A stretch of DNA of 64,000 nucleotides from Pseudoips prasinana (GCA_951640165.1 OX621246.1:3683001-3747000), one strand, 5' to 3'. Counted from the first letter of the stretch, positions 21,538 to 32,342 are shown. Numbers and translations: made by a program. The notes: generated from the sequence alone by a model not told the origin.

Positions 21538-24500
21538 AGACCCTCCAAGGCAGTTTGCCAGTTCTCCGTTTCATAATTTTTAACCATGGTCAACGCGTTC
21601 TTTAGTGTAGCCATAACGCGCTCCACTTGCCCGTTTGCTCGGCTAGCTCCTGGCGTAATTGCGTGAATATTAATCCCAAAGTTGTCACAATAGTTTTTAA
21701 AACCGCCTAAAAATTCTCTCCCTCCATCTACTATTACTTGTACAGGTGTTCCAAATAAATGAATCATACGTTTCAATGCAGCGAGACAGCTGCTTGGGTG
21801 TTTATCATTCGAGTAACTAAGGGGCAAGTATTTGGTGAACGCATCTATGGTAACAATCACGTACTCGTCCTGACCCTCTTGGTTTCTAGAACCCAGTTTT
21901 CCTGTAATATCCATATGTATAACTTGGAAAGCTGCAGTTGGTTTCGGTATTGGGTGAAGTTGTACTTGTAAGGCACCAGATGGACCCTTTGACATTTTGC
22001 ATACAATGCAATTATCTACGAACTTTCTAACTATCGAACTCATCTTATCAAACCAATAAGACTCTCGTAACTTATTCAATGTCTTCTCCCATCCCGGGTG
22101 TTGTAAAGCAACGTGATACGAATTTATTAAAGACCATTGGTATGACTTCGGTACCACGATGGCTTCATAATTGCCGAATAGAGAGTCAGTTAGGCATTTC
22201 TTGAGTACGCCATCCACCAGGACATAGTTATCTACTGGGTTACCGTTGGCAATTCTATCAATAAGCAAGCGTAAGTCACTATCTCGTCTCTGCTCTACCT
22301 GTACCCATTCCGTATTTCTAGTCAAAATGTTGACCGTACTCTCCATACTTGGATTTCTACTGAAGAAATCGGCGTGCTGAAGGTTTTGCCCTTTACGATA
22401 TTCTATTTCGAAATCGTAGTTTTGGAGGAACGCCCACCAGCGATGGATTCGTGGCAATAAATCCTTCTTGAATTTAGATGCTTTAAGTGCATTACAGTCT
22501 GTGATGACCTTAAATTTTCGCCCGTACAGGTACTGACGGAAATGTTTGATTGCTCTTACCACCGCCAAGGTTTCAAGTTCGTAGGAGTGGTATCGACTCT
22601 CTACTTCGGTGGTACGCAGGCTCATGTAGGCAACTGGATGATGTCGCCCGTTGACTGTCTGCACCAACACTGCCCCGTAGCCGATGCTGCTTGCGTCGGT
22701 GTAAAGTTCAATCGGAGCGTCTTCCTGAAAAATCAAAAGCGTCGGCGCAGTAGACAAATGTTGAACAATATAATTCCTAGCCTGATCATGCCTTATATCC
22801 CATTCCCATTTCGCGTCCTTTTTGGTTAACTCGTATAATGGTACCATAACTCGCGAAAAGTTTGGTATAAAACGTCTGAAATATCCAGCTAATCCGTTAA
22901 ACTGCCGTACTTGTTTAACGGTTGTGGGAATGGGGGATTTCGTTAGGGCCTCCACTTTCGTCGGGCTAGGACTAACCTGTCCGTCTGATATGATATTGCC
23001 CAAGTACTCAATAGAGCGTTTAAAGAAAACTGTTTTCTCTACATTGATCGAAAACCCTGCCTCCTGAAGAGTCATAAGCATTCTCTCAATGCGTGACAAA
23101 CCCTCTGAAAAGTTTGTACATTTTGTGAGGACGTCATCTACGTATACTTGACATAAGGGATTAGACCCGTAAAGTAGAGGCCCTAGAGCTCTATTTATGC
23201 ATCTTTGGTACACAGAAACCGCGTTGGATAAGCCAAACGGCATGGCCAAGTACTCATATAGGCCATCGGGCGTTACAAAGGCAGTTTTCTCTATTGAGGT
23301 CTTGGACACTGGGATTTGATGAAATCCCGCGGCCATATCGAATGTAGAGTAGTAGACACCCCCTGACAATTGATCGATTTGGTCGGAAATAATAGGTAAA
23401 GGGTAATGATCTCTAAGAGTATTTTTATTCAACTCCCGGTAGTCTACGCACATGCGATTTTGCCCGTTTTTCTTTTTTACCAAGATTATGGGACTGGAGA
23501 AAGCAGAGGTACTCTCTCTAATTATATTATGTTCTAACAACTCACTCACAATTTCTCTGACTTTCTCTCTTTCGACAGGACTCAATTTGTACGGCCTACG
23601 CTCTACATACCTATTGGGATCTTTTAAACGAATCTCTAATTCACCTGTGTTCACCCGCGTACGAGGATATCCACGAATGAACAGATGTGTATACTTGGTC
23701 AACAATATTTTTAAATCACTTATCTGATCCTCACTAGATAAATCAGTAATAAGTTTATCGAATTTCTCATCTTGTGATTGCATGTGATAGACCACCGGTT
23801 GCTGAAGTAATTTGGCACCCTGAGCCGTAACTAATACACTTAAGTTTGTGTCCTTAATAAGATTAGTACCGATCAATATATCAGAACATATCTCGTAATC
23901 TGGAACAACATGAAATTGTAGTTCCACGCGTAAATTATCAACCTGGCAAATGGTAGTTAAACTAGTCAAAGATACCAATGTAAACTGGCCAATGCCCTTC
24001 AAGTAATGAACTTCACTAACGCGTTTACCCGGAATTTTTGCAGCCACCGACTCGCGTACCAATGAACATTCCGCTCCACTATCAAATATTGCAGTAAATT
24101 CAAAATTTCCAATAGTGACAGATAACCAAGTAAGTTTTGGTTTACCAACGCAATTCACGTTAGAAACTACTGTGCGTTCGCGTTTAAAACACGTTTCATA
24201 TGTATGACCGAGCTTAGAGCAAAACGTACAGGTAGGCTTGACGGTATTTTGCGTTCCATTATTGGAATCATGGCGCGGTTGAGGGGCAGAGCTTTTGTTC
24301 CCAAAACGACAATCACGTGTATCATGGTTGGTTCTCTTACAAATTTGACAAAATAAATTGACCTTTTCCGCTACACGCGGGCGTTTGTTCAAATTGTGTG
24401 ATGTCAGATTCGGATTTACGCGTTTTGCAGGGCGTATCGAAGCGGCTACAGAAATTAATTCTGGTACGGATTTCGCACGTGCATTTAATAATTCTATGCG

Positions 24501-25148
24501 TAATCGTTCGTCACTAATGCAACCAATGACAGCCTCAACAGCGTCATCACTAGTCAGCTTATCCTTGGTCACACGTTGCCACAATACCCAGGTCTCAGAC
24601 AGGAAGTGCGCAATGTTTTTACTACTGTCATAAACGTGTTCTCTAAACCGAATTACATCTCTCGAATATCGACTTTCAGGTTCAAATGTAGTGATCAAAA
24701 CATCGCGCAACTCCCCCCAAGATCCCGTAGACACCAACCAATTGTCTACGTACAACCTCGCACGACCTTTAAGTAAACTACCTACTTTCATTCGAACATC
24801 ATAATCACTGAGGTTGTACGTATCCATTGCAGTGGTCACATGCTTGCACCACTCACGGATTCCTATGTTACTGTCCGGATCATATGACGGCAAAAATATG
24901 TCATTAATTTTCATTTTAGAATCAACCGTTGTCATACGATCCGATACGTGCTTCATCATCTGCATCATCTGAGCAAAGAACTCGGTCGGGACTCCAACAG
25001 AAGTATTAACTATAGGAGGTTTAACAGAATGGCTAGCAGAAGGGTGTGGTAATAGCACTTCTGATAACGTGGAATTTTCCCCAACCGAGCTCTCAGTAAG
25101 GGTGACGTCAATACCACTGACGTCACCATTATCATTATTTTGGCTCAT
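21501..25148 (-). CDS. Gag-protease-RT-RNase H-integrase polyprotein (frame broken at 3' end)
   Basis: Start chosen at the ATG at 25148 (MSQNND; A at -3); an upstream in-frame ATG at 25250 is less likely. From that Met, 1215 residues: a gag core (~80-240); two zinc knuckles CX2CX4HX4C (C267-C280, C307-C320); aspartic protease DSG at 356-358; reverse transcriptase with D604 in FDMAAGFHQ and YVDD at 669-672; RNase H with YTDAS around D818; and integrase with zinc ligands H1012, H1017, C1057, C1060 and triad D1080, D1141, E1176 (34 residues between the last two). Gag and pol share one frame. RT wording is closest to the mdg3/micropia side of Ty3/gypsy, tentatively. The frame is lost after residues WQTALEG; the downstream part is at 20917. 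Confidence 0.93.
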   Translation of the reverse strand: MSQNNDNGDVSGIDVTLTESSVGENSTLSEVLLPHPSASHSVKPPIVNTSVGVPTEFFAQMMQMMKHVSDRMTTVDSKMKINDIFLPSYDPDSNIGIREWCKHVTTAMDTYNLSDYDVRMKVGSLLKGRARLYVDNWLVSTGSWGELRDVLITTFEPESRYSRDVIRFREHVYDSSKNIAHFLSETWVLWQRVTKDKLTSDDAVEAVIGCISDERLRIELLNARAKSVPELISVAASIRPAKRVNPNLTSHNLNKRPRVAEKVNLFCQICKRTNHDTRDCRFGNKSSAPQPRHDSNNGTQNTVKPTCTFCSKLGHTYETCFKRERTVVSNVNCVGKPKLTWLSVTIGNFEFTAIFDSGAECSLVRESVAAKIPGKRVSEVHYLKGIGQFTLVSLTSLTTICQVDNLRVELQFHVVPDYEICSDILIGTNLIKDTNLSVLVTAQGAKLLQQPVVYHMQSQDEKFDKLITDLSSEDQISDLKILLTKYTHLFIRGYPRTRVNTGELEIRLKDPNRYVERRPYKLSPVEREKVREIVSELLEHNIIRESTSAFSSPIILVKKKNGQNRMCVDYRELNKNTLRDHYPLPIISDQIDQLSGGVYYSTFDMAAGFHQIPVSKTSIEKTAFVTPDGLYEYLAMPFGLSNAVSVYQRCINRALGPLLYGSNPLCQVYVDDVLTKCTNFSEGLSRIERMLMTLQEAGFSINVEKTVFFKRSIEYLGNIISDGQVSPSPTKVEALTKSPIPTTVKQVRQFNGLAGYFRRFIPNFSRVMVPLYELTKKDAKWEWDIRHDQARNYIVQHLSTAPTLLIFQEDAPIELYTDASSIGYGAVLVQTVNGRHHPVAYMSLRTTEVESRYHSYELETLAVVRAIKHFRQYLYGRKFKVITDCNALKASKFKKDLLPRIHRWWAFLQNYDFEIEYRKGQNLQHADFFSRNPSMESTVNILTRNTEWVQVEQRRDSDLRLLIDRIANGNPVDNYVLVDGVLKKCLTDSLFGNYEAIVVPKSYQWSLINSYHVALQHPGWEKTLNKLRESYWFDKMSSIVRKFVDNCIVCKMSKGPSGALQVQLHPIPKPTAAFQVIHMDITGKLGSRNQEGQDEYVIVTIDAFTKYLPLSYSNDKHPSSCLAALKRMIHLFGTPVQVIVDGGREFLGGFKNYCDNFGINIHAITPGASRANGQVERVMATLKNALTMVKNYETENWQTALEGLCNWHLTALLIV
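25051..25066 (-). promoter_or_regulatory. Candidate primer-binding site inside gag
   Basis: Immediately inside the 5' LTR edge the minus strand reads TATCAGAAGTGCTATT. TCAGAAGTG, and 13 of 16 bases overall, match the complement of an insect tRNA-Leu 3' end as remembered. The site lies within gag codons for LSEVLL. The assignment is inferred. Confidence 0.45.
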
Positions 25149-25561
25149 GATGACTCCGATGAAAAAAAACACAGTGGATAATAAAATAACACGTTTATTT
25201 AATACGAATTGTTTGACTTTAATTAACGCTATGTAACGATTAAGATTCATACCATAATAACTTAATAATAATCCTTAAAATTAACAATGAAAATAAAAAC
25301 ACAAGTACTCACAAGATAAACATTCGGTCCAAGCTCAATAATCCAAATCTATTTCGTGCACCGTAACGATCTGAGACAAGTAGACAACTGTCCGGTCCAA
25401 TCGCCAAAAGCAAAGTGCCTCACTGAACGAAACAACATGGCGACCGCACGTCATAACCCTAACTCAACGTGACCGGAATTTCAAATAGCACGTGTTCACT
25501 TTTTAATTCTAACAATTCAAATTGATCTTTCGTAATTCATAAAATAATGTTAAACTAATTA

Positions 25562-26964
25562 CACAGGTCTGCGATGAAAAAGTTTTTTAAATAAATTCAT
25601 CACAAACATGTAGATGTTGGTCTGTATATAGCAAATATAAACTTTGTTTTAACGTATCACGTCGCATTCTTTTTGCATATAGATAAATATATAATAGTTC
25701 GTTGGATTGGTAAGTTAGTTTGTTTTTTTTACCTAATCGATTCCATGATCTATATTTCTATTCTATATTCTATGACCAATCATCCTATAGTCTATTGTTC
25801 CTAACCTGCATTTCCCGTGTGAGAAAAAGTAACAAAAAAAAACTTGTGTGTACTTATGTAAACGCGTTAGAAGTTATACTTCTTAATATACAACTTGAAC
25901 ATAGTTATCAATTTTCATACCACCTAGAACTAACTTCATGCTGTTAAATTTTTTGGTGTCGGTGTGCGCGCGCATCGTAAAAATTCACTCTCATCATTTT
26001 TCTCCATCGCGCCAAAAGAAGTATAACTTCAAAAACTTTTTTTTTCACATGGGCCCGAAATTCCAATACCAGTTCCTATATAATAAGCTTCAAAACGCCT
26101 TTATCACAAAATTCAGAACACAGTGATCATGATCATGAGTGAGCAAAGTAGTGGTGAAATTTGTAAAGGTACCGCATGATGGAAATACTTTCAAGTATTT
26201 CATGTTTCCCTAGCTTAACTGATGCGAAGTTGAAAGAGGGAATATTCTCGGGACCTGACAACAGGAAACTGATTAGGGATACAGAATTTGACAAAGTGAT
26301 GACAATCTTGGAACGAAATGCCTGGCATGGCTTTAAAAATGTCGTATCTAAGTTTCTAGGCAACACAAAATATCCTGAGTATAAAAATATTGAGCAGGAA
26401 ATGTTAAACGCCTAAAAAAATTTAGGTTGTAATATGAGTCGGAAAATTATTTTTAGGAAGTCTCACATATTTTGTTTCCCAAAAATTCTAGTCCAAAAAA
26501 TCTAATCGACTACAGTGAAGAACAAGGTGAACTGTTTCATCAGGACGTAAAAGAGATGGAAAGAAGATATCAAGGTCATTGGGACGTTAATATGATAGCG
26601 GACTATTGCAGGATGATACACAGAGATGAAATAAAAAATCATAAACGAAAACCAACAAAACGCAACTTTTATATAAAAAAAAATGTTACCATTAATTTTT
26701 TTCTTTATGTGTACCTTAATGTAGTATTTTCATAGCTACATACTCAATAAAACTTTACAAAATATTCACAAATGATTCTCATTAATTTTATTAAATTTAT
26801 GTTTTGTTATTTTTCGTATGCAAATGCTATATCATCTAAATCTGATAAACGTGACGTGGTATATATCATATGAATGCCGCTTTCTATTACTTTTAAGACA
26901 ATTAAAACAAATGTTAACCATTTAATAAAAAAACTTTACAAAAAAAAAAATTCGCAGGCCAGTG
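25562..26964 (+). mobile_element. Chapaev3-like DNA transposon inserted in the LTR (1403 bp)
   Basis: The empty site is preserved in the other LTR (CTAATTATCG at 19495-19504). Insertion duplicated TTA (25559-25561 and 26965-26967). Termini are imperfect inverted repeats, CACAGGTCTGCGA on the left and the complement of CACTGGCCTGCGA on the right. A 3-bp TWA duplication with CAC-starting ends fits the Chapaev3 branch of the CMC superfamily. The interior holds only a decayed C-terminal piece of a transposase, so this copy was probably moved by enzyme made elsewhere. Confidence 0.82.
26176..26735 (+). pseudogene. Decayed Chapaev3-type transposase C-terminal region
   Basis: The first frame (from 26176) has FSGPDNRKLIRDTEFDKVM and AWHGFKNVVSKFLGN, and stops at 26413-26415. 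The same frame continues with LGCNMSRKI. Similarity then moves to another frame at about 26472 with SEEQGELFHQDVKEMERRYQ and GHWDVNMIADYC. These blocks, in this order, are familiar from a large insect and cnidarian transposase-like family that I associate with Chapaev3. One stop and at least one frameshift make it non-functional. The N-terminal catalytic part is missing. Confidence 0.7.
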
Positions 26965-27594
26965 TTATCGAATAATTAAATCATTTTACAAAACAGTATT
27001 AACAAAACGGATATTCAAAAAGCAACGATAAACAATGAATATGCGGCGCCCTCTGGTGGCTCAAACAAATCAAACGGTCATAACAACTACTAATAATTAA
27101 AATCCTGTTAAAACTATTGTTGCTTTTTGAATATTGTAATTGATCAAAATATTCTTATAAAACTACTTAATAAATCCATTAATCAATTAATTGATCAAAA
27201 CAAACGTAATGAAATCAATTGGAAACAATCATATTCCGAATGTGATAAATAGTAATCTAAAATATAAAGAATCTCAACGCAAATGCGTCGACATATACAT
27301 TTGCCGTGTTATTTTATTTGCGGTGTTTACCTTAAGTAATTACTACGCTATTATTTGTATTATCGCATGAAAGTGGTGTTATTTTTTAGTGTAAGTAATT
27401 GTTGGTGAACCTAAAAATTAAAAATAAATATTCCTTAATACTATGATTGAAACTTGTCAATTGAGATAAACTTAACATAAAAACTTACAACCTTACTTCT
27501 CCTGGGGGCGAGAAATCGTTAACATGAAATTTTGGGCAACAATAAAGGGTATCACATCATCTTGCTCAAGCGCCGCCCGATCTAGATAAGCTGC

Positions 27595-27730
27595 GTAGTA
27601 CACACGGCTACACATCAAGCTACACCGTTCCAGTATAAGCTGGTCTCGCGTTGTATAAGATTTCCATACAAGGATAGGTCAGCTTATATTGGAAAAGTGT
27701 AGATAGATATGTAGCCGTGCGTACGTAAAA
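27595..27730. repeat. Imperfect inverted repeat (MITE-like)
   Basis: Left arm with ACACGGCTACACATC and AGTATAAGCTG faces right arm with CAGCTTATATTGG and GATATGTAGCCGTGCGTACG. The arms are about 45 bp with several mismatches. No target duplication is certain. Confidence 0.65.
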
Positions 27731-28055
27731 AAAATCAATAACAATATCATAAACCATCGACACGTCACATCTAGAGGCTCATTATTGGCAACAAGTACAA
27801 CATTATACGGAGGTCTGACCTTAAGACAATCGCGCCAATCAGAAGTTATGGGTAATATAAATTCTTGTTAAGTCTGTCGGCCAAATTTGATGACAGCGTT
27901 TACTGCTTCGAAAAAAGTTCTAGAGGCACTTTTCATAGTGAATTCTTTCTTTATTTTAATTTGAATTTTGTTATGATCGCTTCCTGCCTGAAAGCGATCA
28001 CATCTAGCGATAAGGGCGCCATTTGTACAATCTTGTTAAGTATTTTCATAATTAT
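27731..28055. other. Nothing recognised
   Basis: No shared repeat or convincing frame. Confidence 0.4.
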
Positions 28056-28200
28056 CTTTGTTTGATATTATTTGTCAACTCCCAGACTTCGGGCTGTATG
28101 GTATGATGGTCATAGTACACGGAGAGACGCTGCTGTCCGTATTCTGGGAAATATTACCTCGGGGCGACTTTTATACCCCCATGAGACCTAATACTAGAAG
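28056..28200 (-). mobile_element. RTE 5' leader fragment
   Basis: GTATGATGGTCATAGTACAC, GAGACGCTGCTGTCCG and CTCGGGGCGACTTTTATACC are the inverted leader, as at 58520-58620. Confidence 0.65.
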
Positions 28201-28422
28201 GAAATTCAGTTGTTTTTGTGTATGGTATAGACATAACACATATTAAACTTATAACCATGCCGTGGCGACTTGTAATTGAAGCAACATTTATCACGTAATT
28301 TTATATGATGTATGTATTCAATGTCATAGTGTATGTTTTGTAAGTGGTCCTAAATAAATAAATAAATACATATTTGAGAAGGTAAGATCACTGACAGAAA
28401 GCCTAAGACTTTTATGTATAAA

Positions 28423-28600
28423 CTAGCTGTGCCCAGGACTTCGTACGCACATTTTGTAATAACTCCGTAAATGTTACATCAAAGTATCTCATATATTTTG
28501 TCTAGTGTCGCAAACTTATAAAACATTAACTTAAACCTTACATATTTCCGTACAAACTTTTATCCTATATTCCTTGTTATTTTTTTACACTCTTTAGGGT
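28423..28600 (-). mobile_element. Helitron-like 3' end
   Basis: CTAGCTGTGCCCAGGACTTCG begins the copy on the plus strand; in element sense it ends ...GGGCACAGCTAG. The 5' limit is unclear. Confidence 0.5.
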
Positions 28601-28624
28601 AAATATTTAAGAAAGATTGAATGT

Positions 28625-28995
28625 CACATTTCATCATCATCATCATCATATCAGTCGAAAGACGTCCATTGCTGGACAAAGGCCTCCCCCAAAGATCTCT
28701 ACAATTGCCGGTCTTGCGCTATCCGCATCCAGCGATTTCCCGCGACCCGCACAAGATCATCGGTCCATCTTGTAGGGGGCCTGCCCACGCTGCGTCTTCC
28801 GGTTTGTGGTCGCCACTCGAGAACCTTTCTGCCCCAGCGTCCGTCGGCTCTACAAGCTATGTGCCCTGCCCACTGCCACTTCAGCTTGGCAATTCTTACG
28901 GCTATGTCGGTTACTTTGGTTCGCCTGCGGATCTCAACATTTCTGATCCGATCTCGCAGGGAAACTCCAAGCATAGCCAACGACGTGTTTTCGGA
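28625..28995 (-). pseudogene. RTE LINE C-terminal coding fragment and tail
   Basis: The minus strand encodes the end of the RTE polyprotein: MLGVSLRDRIRNVEIRRRTK, KLKWQWAGHIACRADGRW, RSVGRPPTRWTDDLVRVAGN, WMRIAQDRQLW, then a tail ending (ATG)n. The reverse transcriptase domain is absent (5' truncation). The frame is open, so this copy is fairly young. Flanking DNA at 29040-29100 (CACCTTCGACTACATC, CATCAGGTGAGATCG) belongs to a different dispersed repeat. Confidence 0.85.
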
Positions 28996-29439
28996 CTTAT
29001 ATAACATGGGTTTATTCAAGGTTACAGTAAAGAGGCTTATGGGTACGCGCGGTCCACCTTCGACTACATCTTTACTTACCATCAGGTGAGATCGTGGTCA
29101 AGCGCAGAGCTATTTTGCATAAAAAAACAGGCAGAGTTACTTTCGCATTTATAATATAAGTAATAATTTTTTAAAGACAATGTCGCACTATGGATTTGAA
29201 TCCATGTTTCGCGGGGCTCTTTCTAAACGTATAATTAACGGATGAAAAGCACAACCAGACTCAGAACACTCACCTGCGGGTCATAAAAATAGTCCTAAAA
29301 AACCTGGTCTGACTCTTTTAATCTCAGCGACACACAAACTAGTATGTGCACACATTATGTGTAGATTTGTAAATACAACGTGTTATTGAAATAACATAAA
29401 ACTTTATAGATGGTTGATTAGAATCGTTATTCGATATCT

Positions 29440-29760
29440 TGTTATTCATCATCTTCACATCACCCGGAAAACATCCGCTGCTGGACAGAGGCCTCCGCAA
29501 AGATGTCCACCATTGTCAATCTTGCAGTATGCGCATCCAGCGGCTTCCATCGATCCTCCCAAGATCATCGATCCATCTTATTCGTGGTCGCCACTCGAGT
29601 ACCTTTCTGTCCCAGCGGCGGTAGGTGATCTCGATTCTGATTCGGTATTTACAGAGAAACTCCGAGCATAGCCCTCTGCATTGCTTTTTGGGTGAGCCTG
29701 AGCCATCTTATGAGACCCATAGTGAGCGACCACGTCTCTGTACCGTAACTTATCACTATT
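29440..29760 (-). pseudogene. RTE LINE C-terminal fragment, degraded
   Basis: The minus strand shows SYGTETWSLTMGLIRW and AMQRAMLGVSL in one frame, and the tail (CCAGCAGCGGATG, GATGATG-like end) in another. Internal deletion and frameshifts separate them. Confidence 0.75.
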
Positions 29761-29762
29761 AT

Positions 29763-29845
29763 TATAGTACAAGCTTTGCTTTGTTTGGGGCTAGGTTGAT
29801 CTGTGTGACATTGTCCCCAGATATTGTAATTATTATTAAATTTAT
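29763..29845 (+). mobile_element. SINE-A tail fragment
   Basis: GTACAAGCTTTGCTTTGTTT and GGGGCTAGGTTGATCTGTGT match the 3' half of SINE-A; the tRNA-like head is missing. Confidence 0.7.
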
Positions 29846-29944
29846 GGATTAAAAGTATGTTTGATATCATTTTTTTCATATTTGTTTACGTTTACCCGCG
29901 AGCTAGTTAGTTCTAATTTGAAGGGCTTGTTTTATTTTAACAGC

Positions 29945-30140
29945 TCATCTATCATAATAAGACTATAAATGCGAAAGTTTGTGAGTATGGATGTTTGCTA
30001 TTCTTTCACGCAAAAACTACTGAACGGAATTTGATTTAACTTTGTAGAAATATAGCTTATATATACAAATAACACATGGGCTATAATTTATAAAGTTTAA
30101 AGCTGGTTAAACCGAATAGCAGAGCTTTTATACAATATAC
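29945..30140 (+). mobile_element. Degraded Helitron-like element
   Basis: TATAAATGCGAAAGTTTGTGAG near the 5' side and a worn GGTTAAACCGAATAGCAGAGC at the other end parallel the copy at 39349-39518, but neither terminus is intact. Confidence 0.45.
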
Positions 30141-31382
30141 CGGAAAGCGTATATAGGTTTTTATATAAAGCATGTTGCAGTTAACAAAAACAAAAAATGT
30201 CTCCTTAAGTAAAAGCAATCGTTATAACCATACATCTTTTGATACTCCAGATTTTTTATAACTGAATCAACCTGATCAATCAGCTCGCTCCAAAGTCCCG
30301 CAAAGGTTTCCGCTCATTAACTTATTAAACCACGCACAATTCACATTAAACCTTCTCGTAATAATAAATAGCTTTTTTCTCCAACAAGAGGTGGCAAAGC
30401 AAGCTCGAGAGAGCTAAAAAGAGCTTAGTAAGGACTTTAATTGGTCGTTAGTACTTAAAAGGCAATTATAGTCTTAAACAATTAGTCTATAGAGGATGGA
30501 GCCACACGGTTACTGACATGGTTGACTTAGTTAAGGAGAAGCTGGTCTAACATGTTTGTTTTTTACTTAAACAAACTCTTTTAATGGTAAGCGAAAACTA
30601 CTATGACAAATTGTTTTTTTATCTAATGTTTATCTACCTACCTACCTAGGATTATATCATGGCTTCACCGGTCAGTAAAGGCGAGCAAAATGAACCTAAA
30701 AACTGCAACCCCGCACTGCAAGGGACCCCTTGAGACCTTTTGAGATTGTAACCTCGACGAACAGTCAAGCATATAATAGTTTTTTTTATATATTTTATTC
30801 GACTTTAATTACATGCTGTCGGTTTCTGCAAAACTATCCACGCCGGCGAAGCAAGCAAATAAACACCCTGTGTGGATACCCTTTATAACCTCGAAGATGG
30901 TGAGGAGACAGGGTGGGAGTCCCACGAGTTACCCACTCAAAAACCACAATGTTCCAGCAGCCACCTTCAAGCTTATTAGTTACCATTTCAATCTATTAAA
31001 CATACTGCCCCTTAAGCCGCATCCGTTGAACCCCAGTGAATAGTCCACAGAGATACCATCTACATTTACCTCCTAGATAGACTCTGAGTGACATGAAATG
31101 GACCGGCCAAGTCACCCGTGGATACCTAGTGATTGACACTACGTGTTAATGGTATATTGTTCTTAACTGCCCACCTCCCGTTACGGTAGCGTGAAAGTGT
31201 TTATGCATGTTTCAGCCCATTAATGTCTTGTTGATATGCAAGTGTTTGGAGTTGATGCAACATTGTATTGCTGTTCGGATGTTTACATTGATTATCAGGA
31301 AGTGTCCGATATGTGTGTGATAGACGCAACCGAGGACTAAAACTGTTTAGAACTACGTAACCCTCGTCAGAAGGCACTCTTT
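30141..31382. other. Nothing recognised
   Basis: A 76-codon frame at 30813-31043 has no recognisable motif. Otherwise AT-rich, unshared sequence. Confidence 0.4.
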
Positions 31383-31608
31383 AGGGTTCGATAGGGTTCT
31401 TGGCTAATTGAACTCACCGGTGCGTAAGCAATCAGCGAAAGCAAAACACCTAAGCATGCGGGCAGTCTATACATGGGTGAACGTCAAAGTGGTTTAATAT
31501 CTGATCTTTTTCGTGCTTTGGAGGGCACTTTAAGTCGGTCCGGATTATTGTCATTAGGCCACAGCCGATAAGCCATGATAGAGGCCTATTGGGTGGGGTA
31601 ACTGGGTG
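31383..31608 (+). mobile_element. 5S-rRNA-derived SINE, diverged
   Basis: ACTCACCGGTGCGTAAGCAA, GCGGGCAGTCTATACATG and GGTGAACGTCAAAGTGGTTT align with the copy at 2846, followed by the shared body (GATAAGCCATGATAGAGGCC). Confidence 0.7.
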
Positions 31609-31611
31609 GTG

Positions 31612-31872
31612 GTCACCGTAGCCTAGTTGGTAGTGCTCCTGCCTACGAAGCTGGTGGTCCTGGGTTCGAATCCCGGTAAGTGCAAATATTTGTGTGATGA
31701 GCACGAATATTTGTTTCAGAGTCATGGATGTTTTCTATGTATATAAGTATTTATCTATCTATATAAGTATGTATATCGTCGCCTGGTACCCATAGTACAA
31801 GCTTTGCTTAGTTTGGGGCTAGGATGATCTGTGTGACATTGTCCCTAGATATTATTATATTATTATTATTAA
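31612..31872 (+). mobile_element. SINE-A, full-length
   Basis: tRNA-like head with an A-box region TAGCCTAGTTGGTAGTG and B-box GGTTCGAATCC, then GTGATGAGCACGAATATTTG and a tail with TTTGGGGCTAGGATGATC and (ATT)n. Confidence 0.88.
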
Positions 31873-32119
31873 CTCTCCTAGGGCTCGATACTTGACTTGA
31901 CTTAGAGCGGTTACTGACGTGGACAGGGTCGATTTTTAGGGATGTTCGGTGACGTTAATACGCAAAGAGGCGCATTGCTCGTTCTTTACACTACCAGTTG
32001 GAAAATACCAAAATAGCGTGTAAAGTAAGTTATTGAATGGAATTAAATGAAAACAATTTTAGGTCTAGCGCTTAATGGTTTCGCAAAGACACGCACCTAC
32101 CGAATACATATGCGAAAAT

Positions 32120-32295
32120 AATTATCTCGTATTTAAAACGGCGAAGGAAACCTTCATGCCCGAGAGTTCTACACAAAGTTCTTTATGACATGTGAAGTGC
32201 ACGTGGCCAGCATGGTGGACTTTGAGTTATGCCCTCTAGGATTGTGAGAGGAGGCCCCTTCTCTGCAGTGGGGCAGCAATAAACTGCACCATCAT
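32120..32295 (+). mobile_element. Dispersed lepidopteran repeat fragment
   Basis: GAAGGAAACCTTCATGCC, GGCCAGCATGGTGGAC and GAGAGGAGGCCCCTTCTC occur in a fixed order that I recognise from a common moth and butterfly repeat. No other copy is in the window. Confidence 0.5.
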
Positions 32296-32342
32296 GTGTA
32301 AAAACAGAATTCTTCGAAACCATATACAATATTAATTATATT

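Larger units (their letters stand above)
19004..27293 (-). mobile_element. Ty3/gypsy-type LTR retrotransposon, young, disrupted
   Basis: Two 824-bp direct repeats (19004-19827; 25064-27293 once the insert and its duplication are removed) flank a minus-strand gag-pol region. They differ at only two positions seen by eye (19170 against 25230, 19173 against 25233), so insertion is recent. The 5' end starts TGTCGACGC. The flanks are TATA-rich on both sides, compatible with a 4-bp TATA duplication, but this is ambiguous. No clear polypurine tract borders the 3' LTR. A DNA transposon splits the 5' LTR and the pol frame shifts once, so this copy is unlikely to be autonomous. No envelope gene is seen. 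Confidence 0.92.
25064..27293 (-). repeat. 5' LTR, split by a DNA transposon
   Basis: The LTR occupies 25064-25561 and 26968-27293 around the insert at 25562-26964 and the second TTA copy (26965-26967). Its 3' part contains the gag ATG and the first ~28 codons. Confidence 0.93.

Noticed and set aside
30813..31043. 76-codon plus-strand frame
   Set aside because: No motif, no splice context and composition like its surroundings.
31612..31690. Possible tRNA gene (good A- and B-box-like segments)
   Set aside because: The head runs directly into a shared SINE body, and near-identical copies occur at 36512 and 54553; there is no complete cloverleaf with an acceptor stem.
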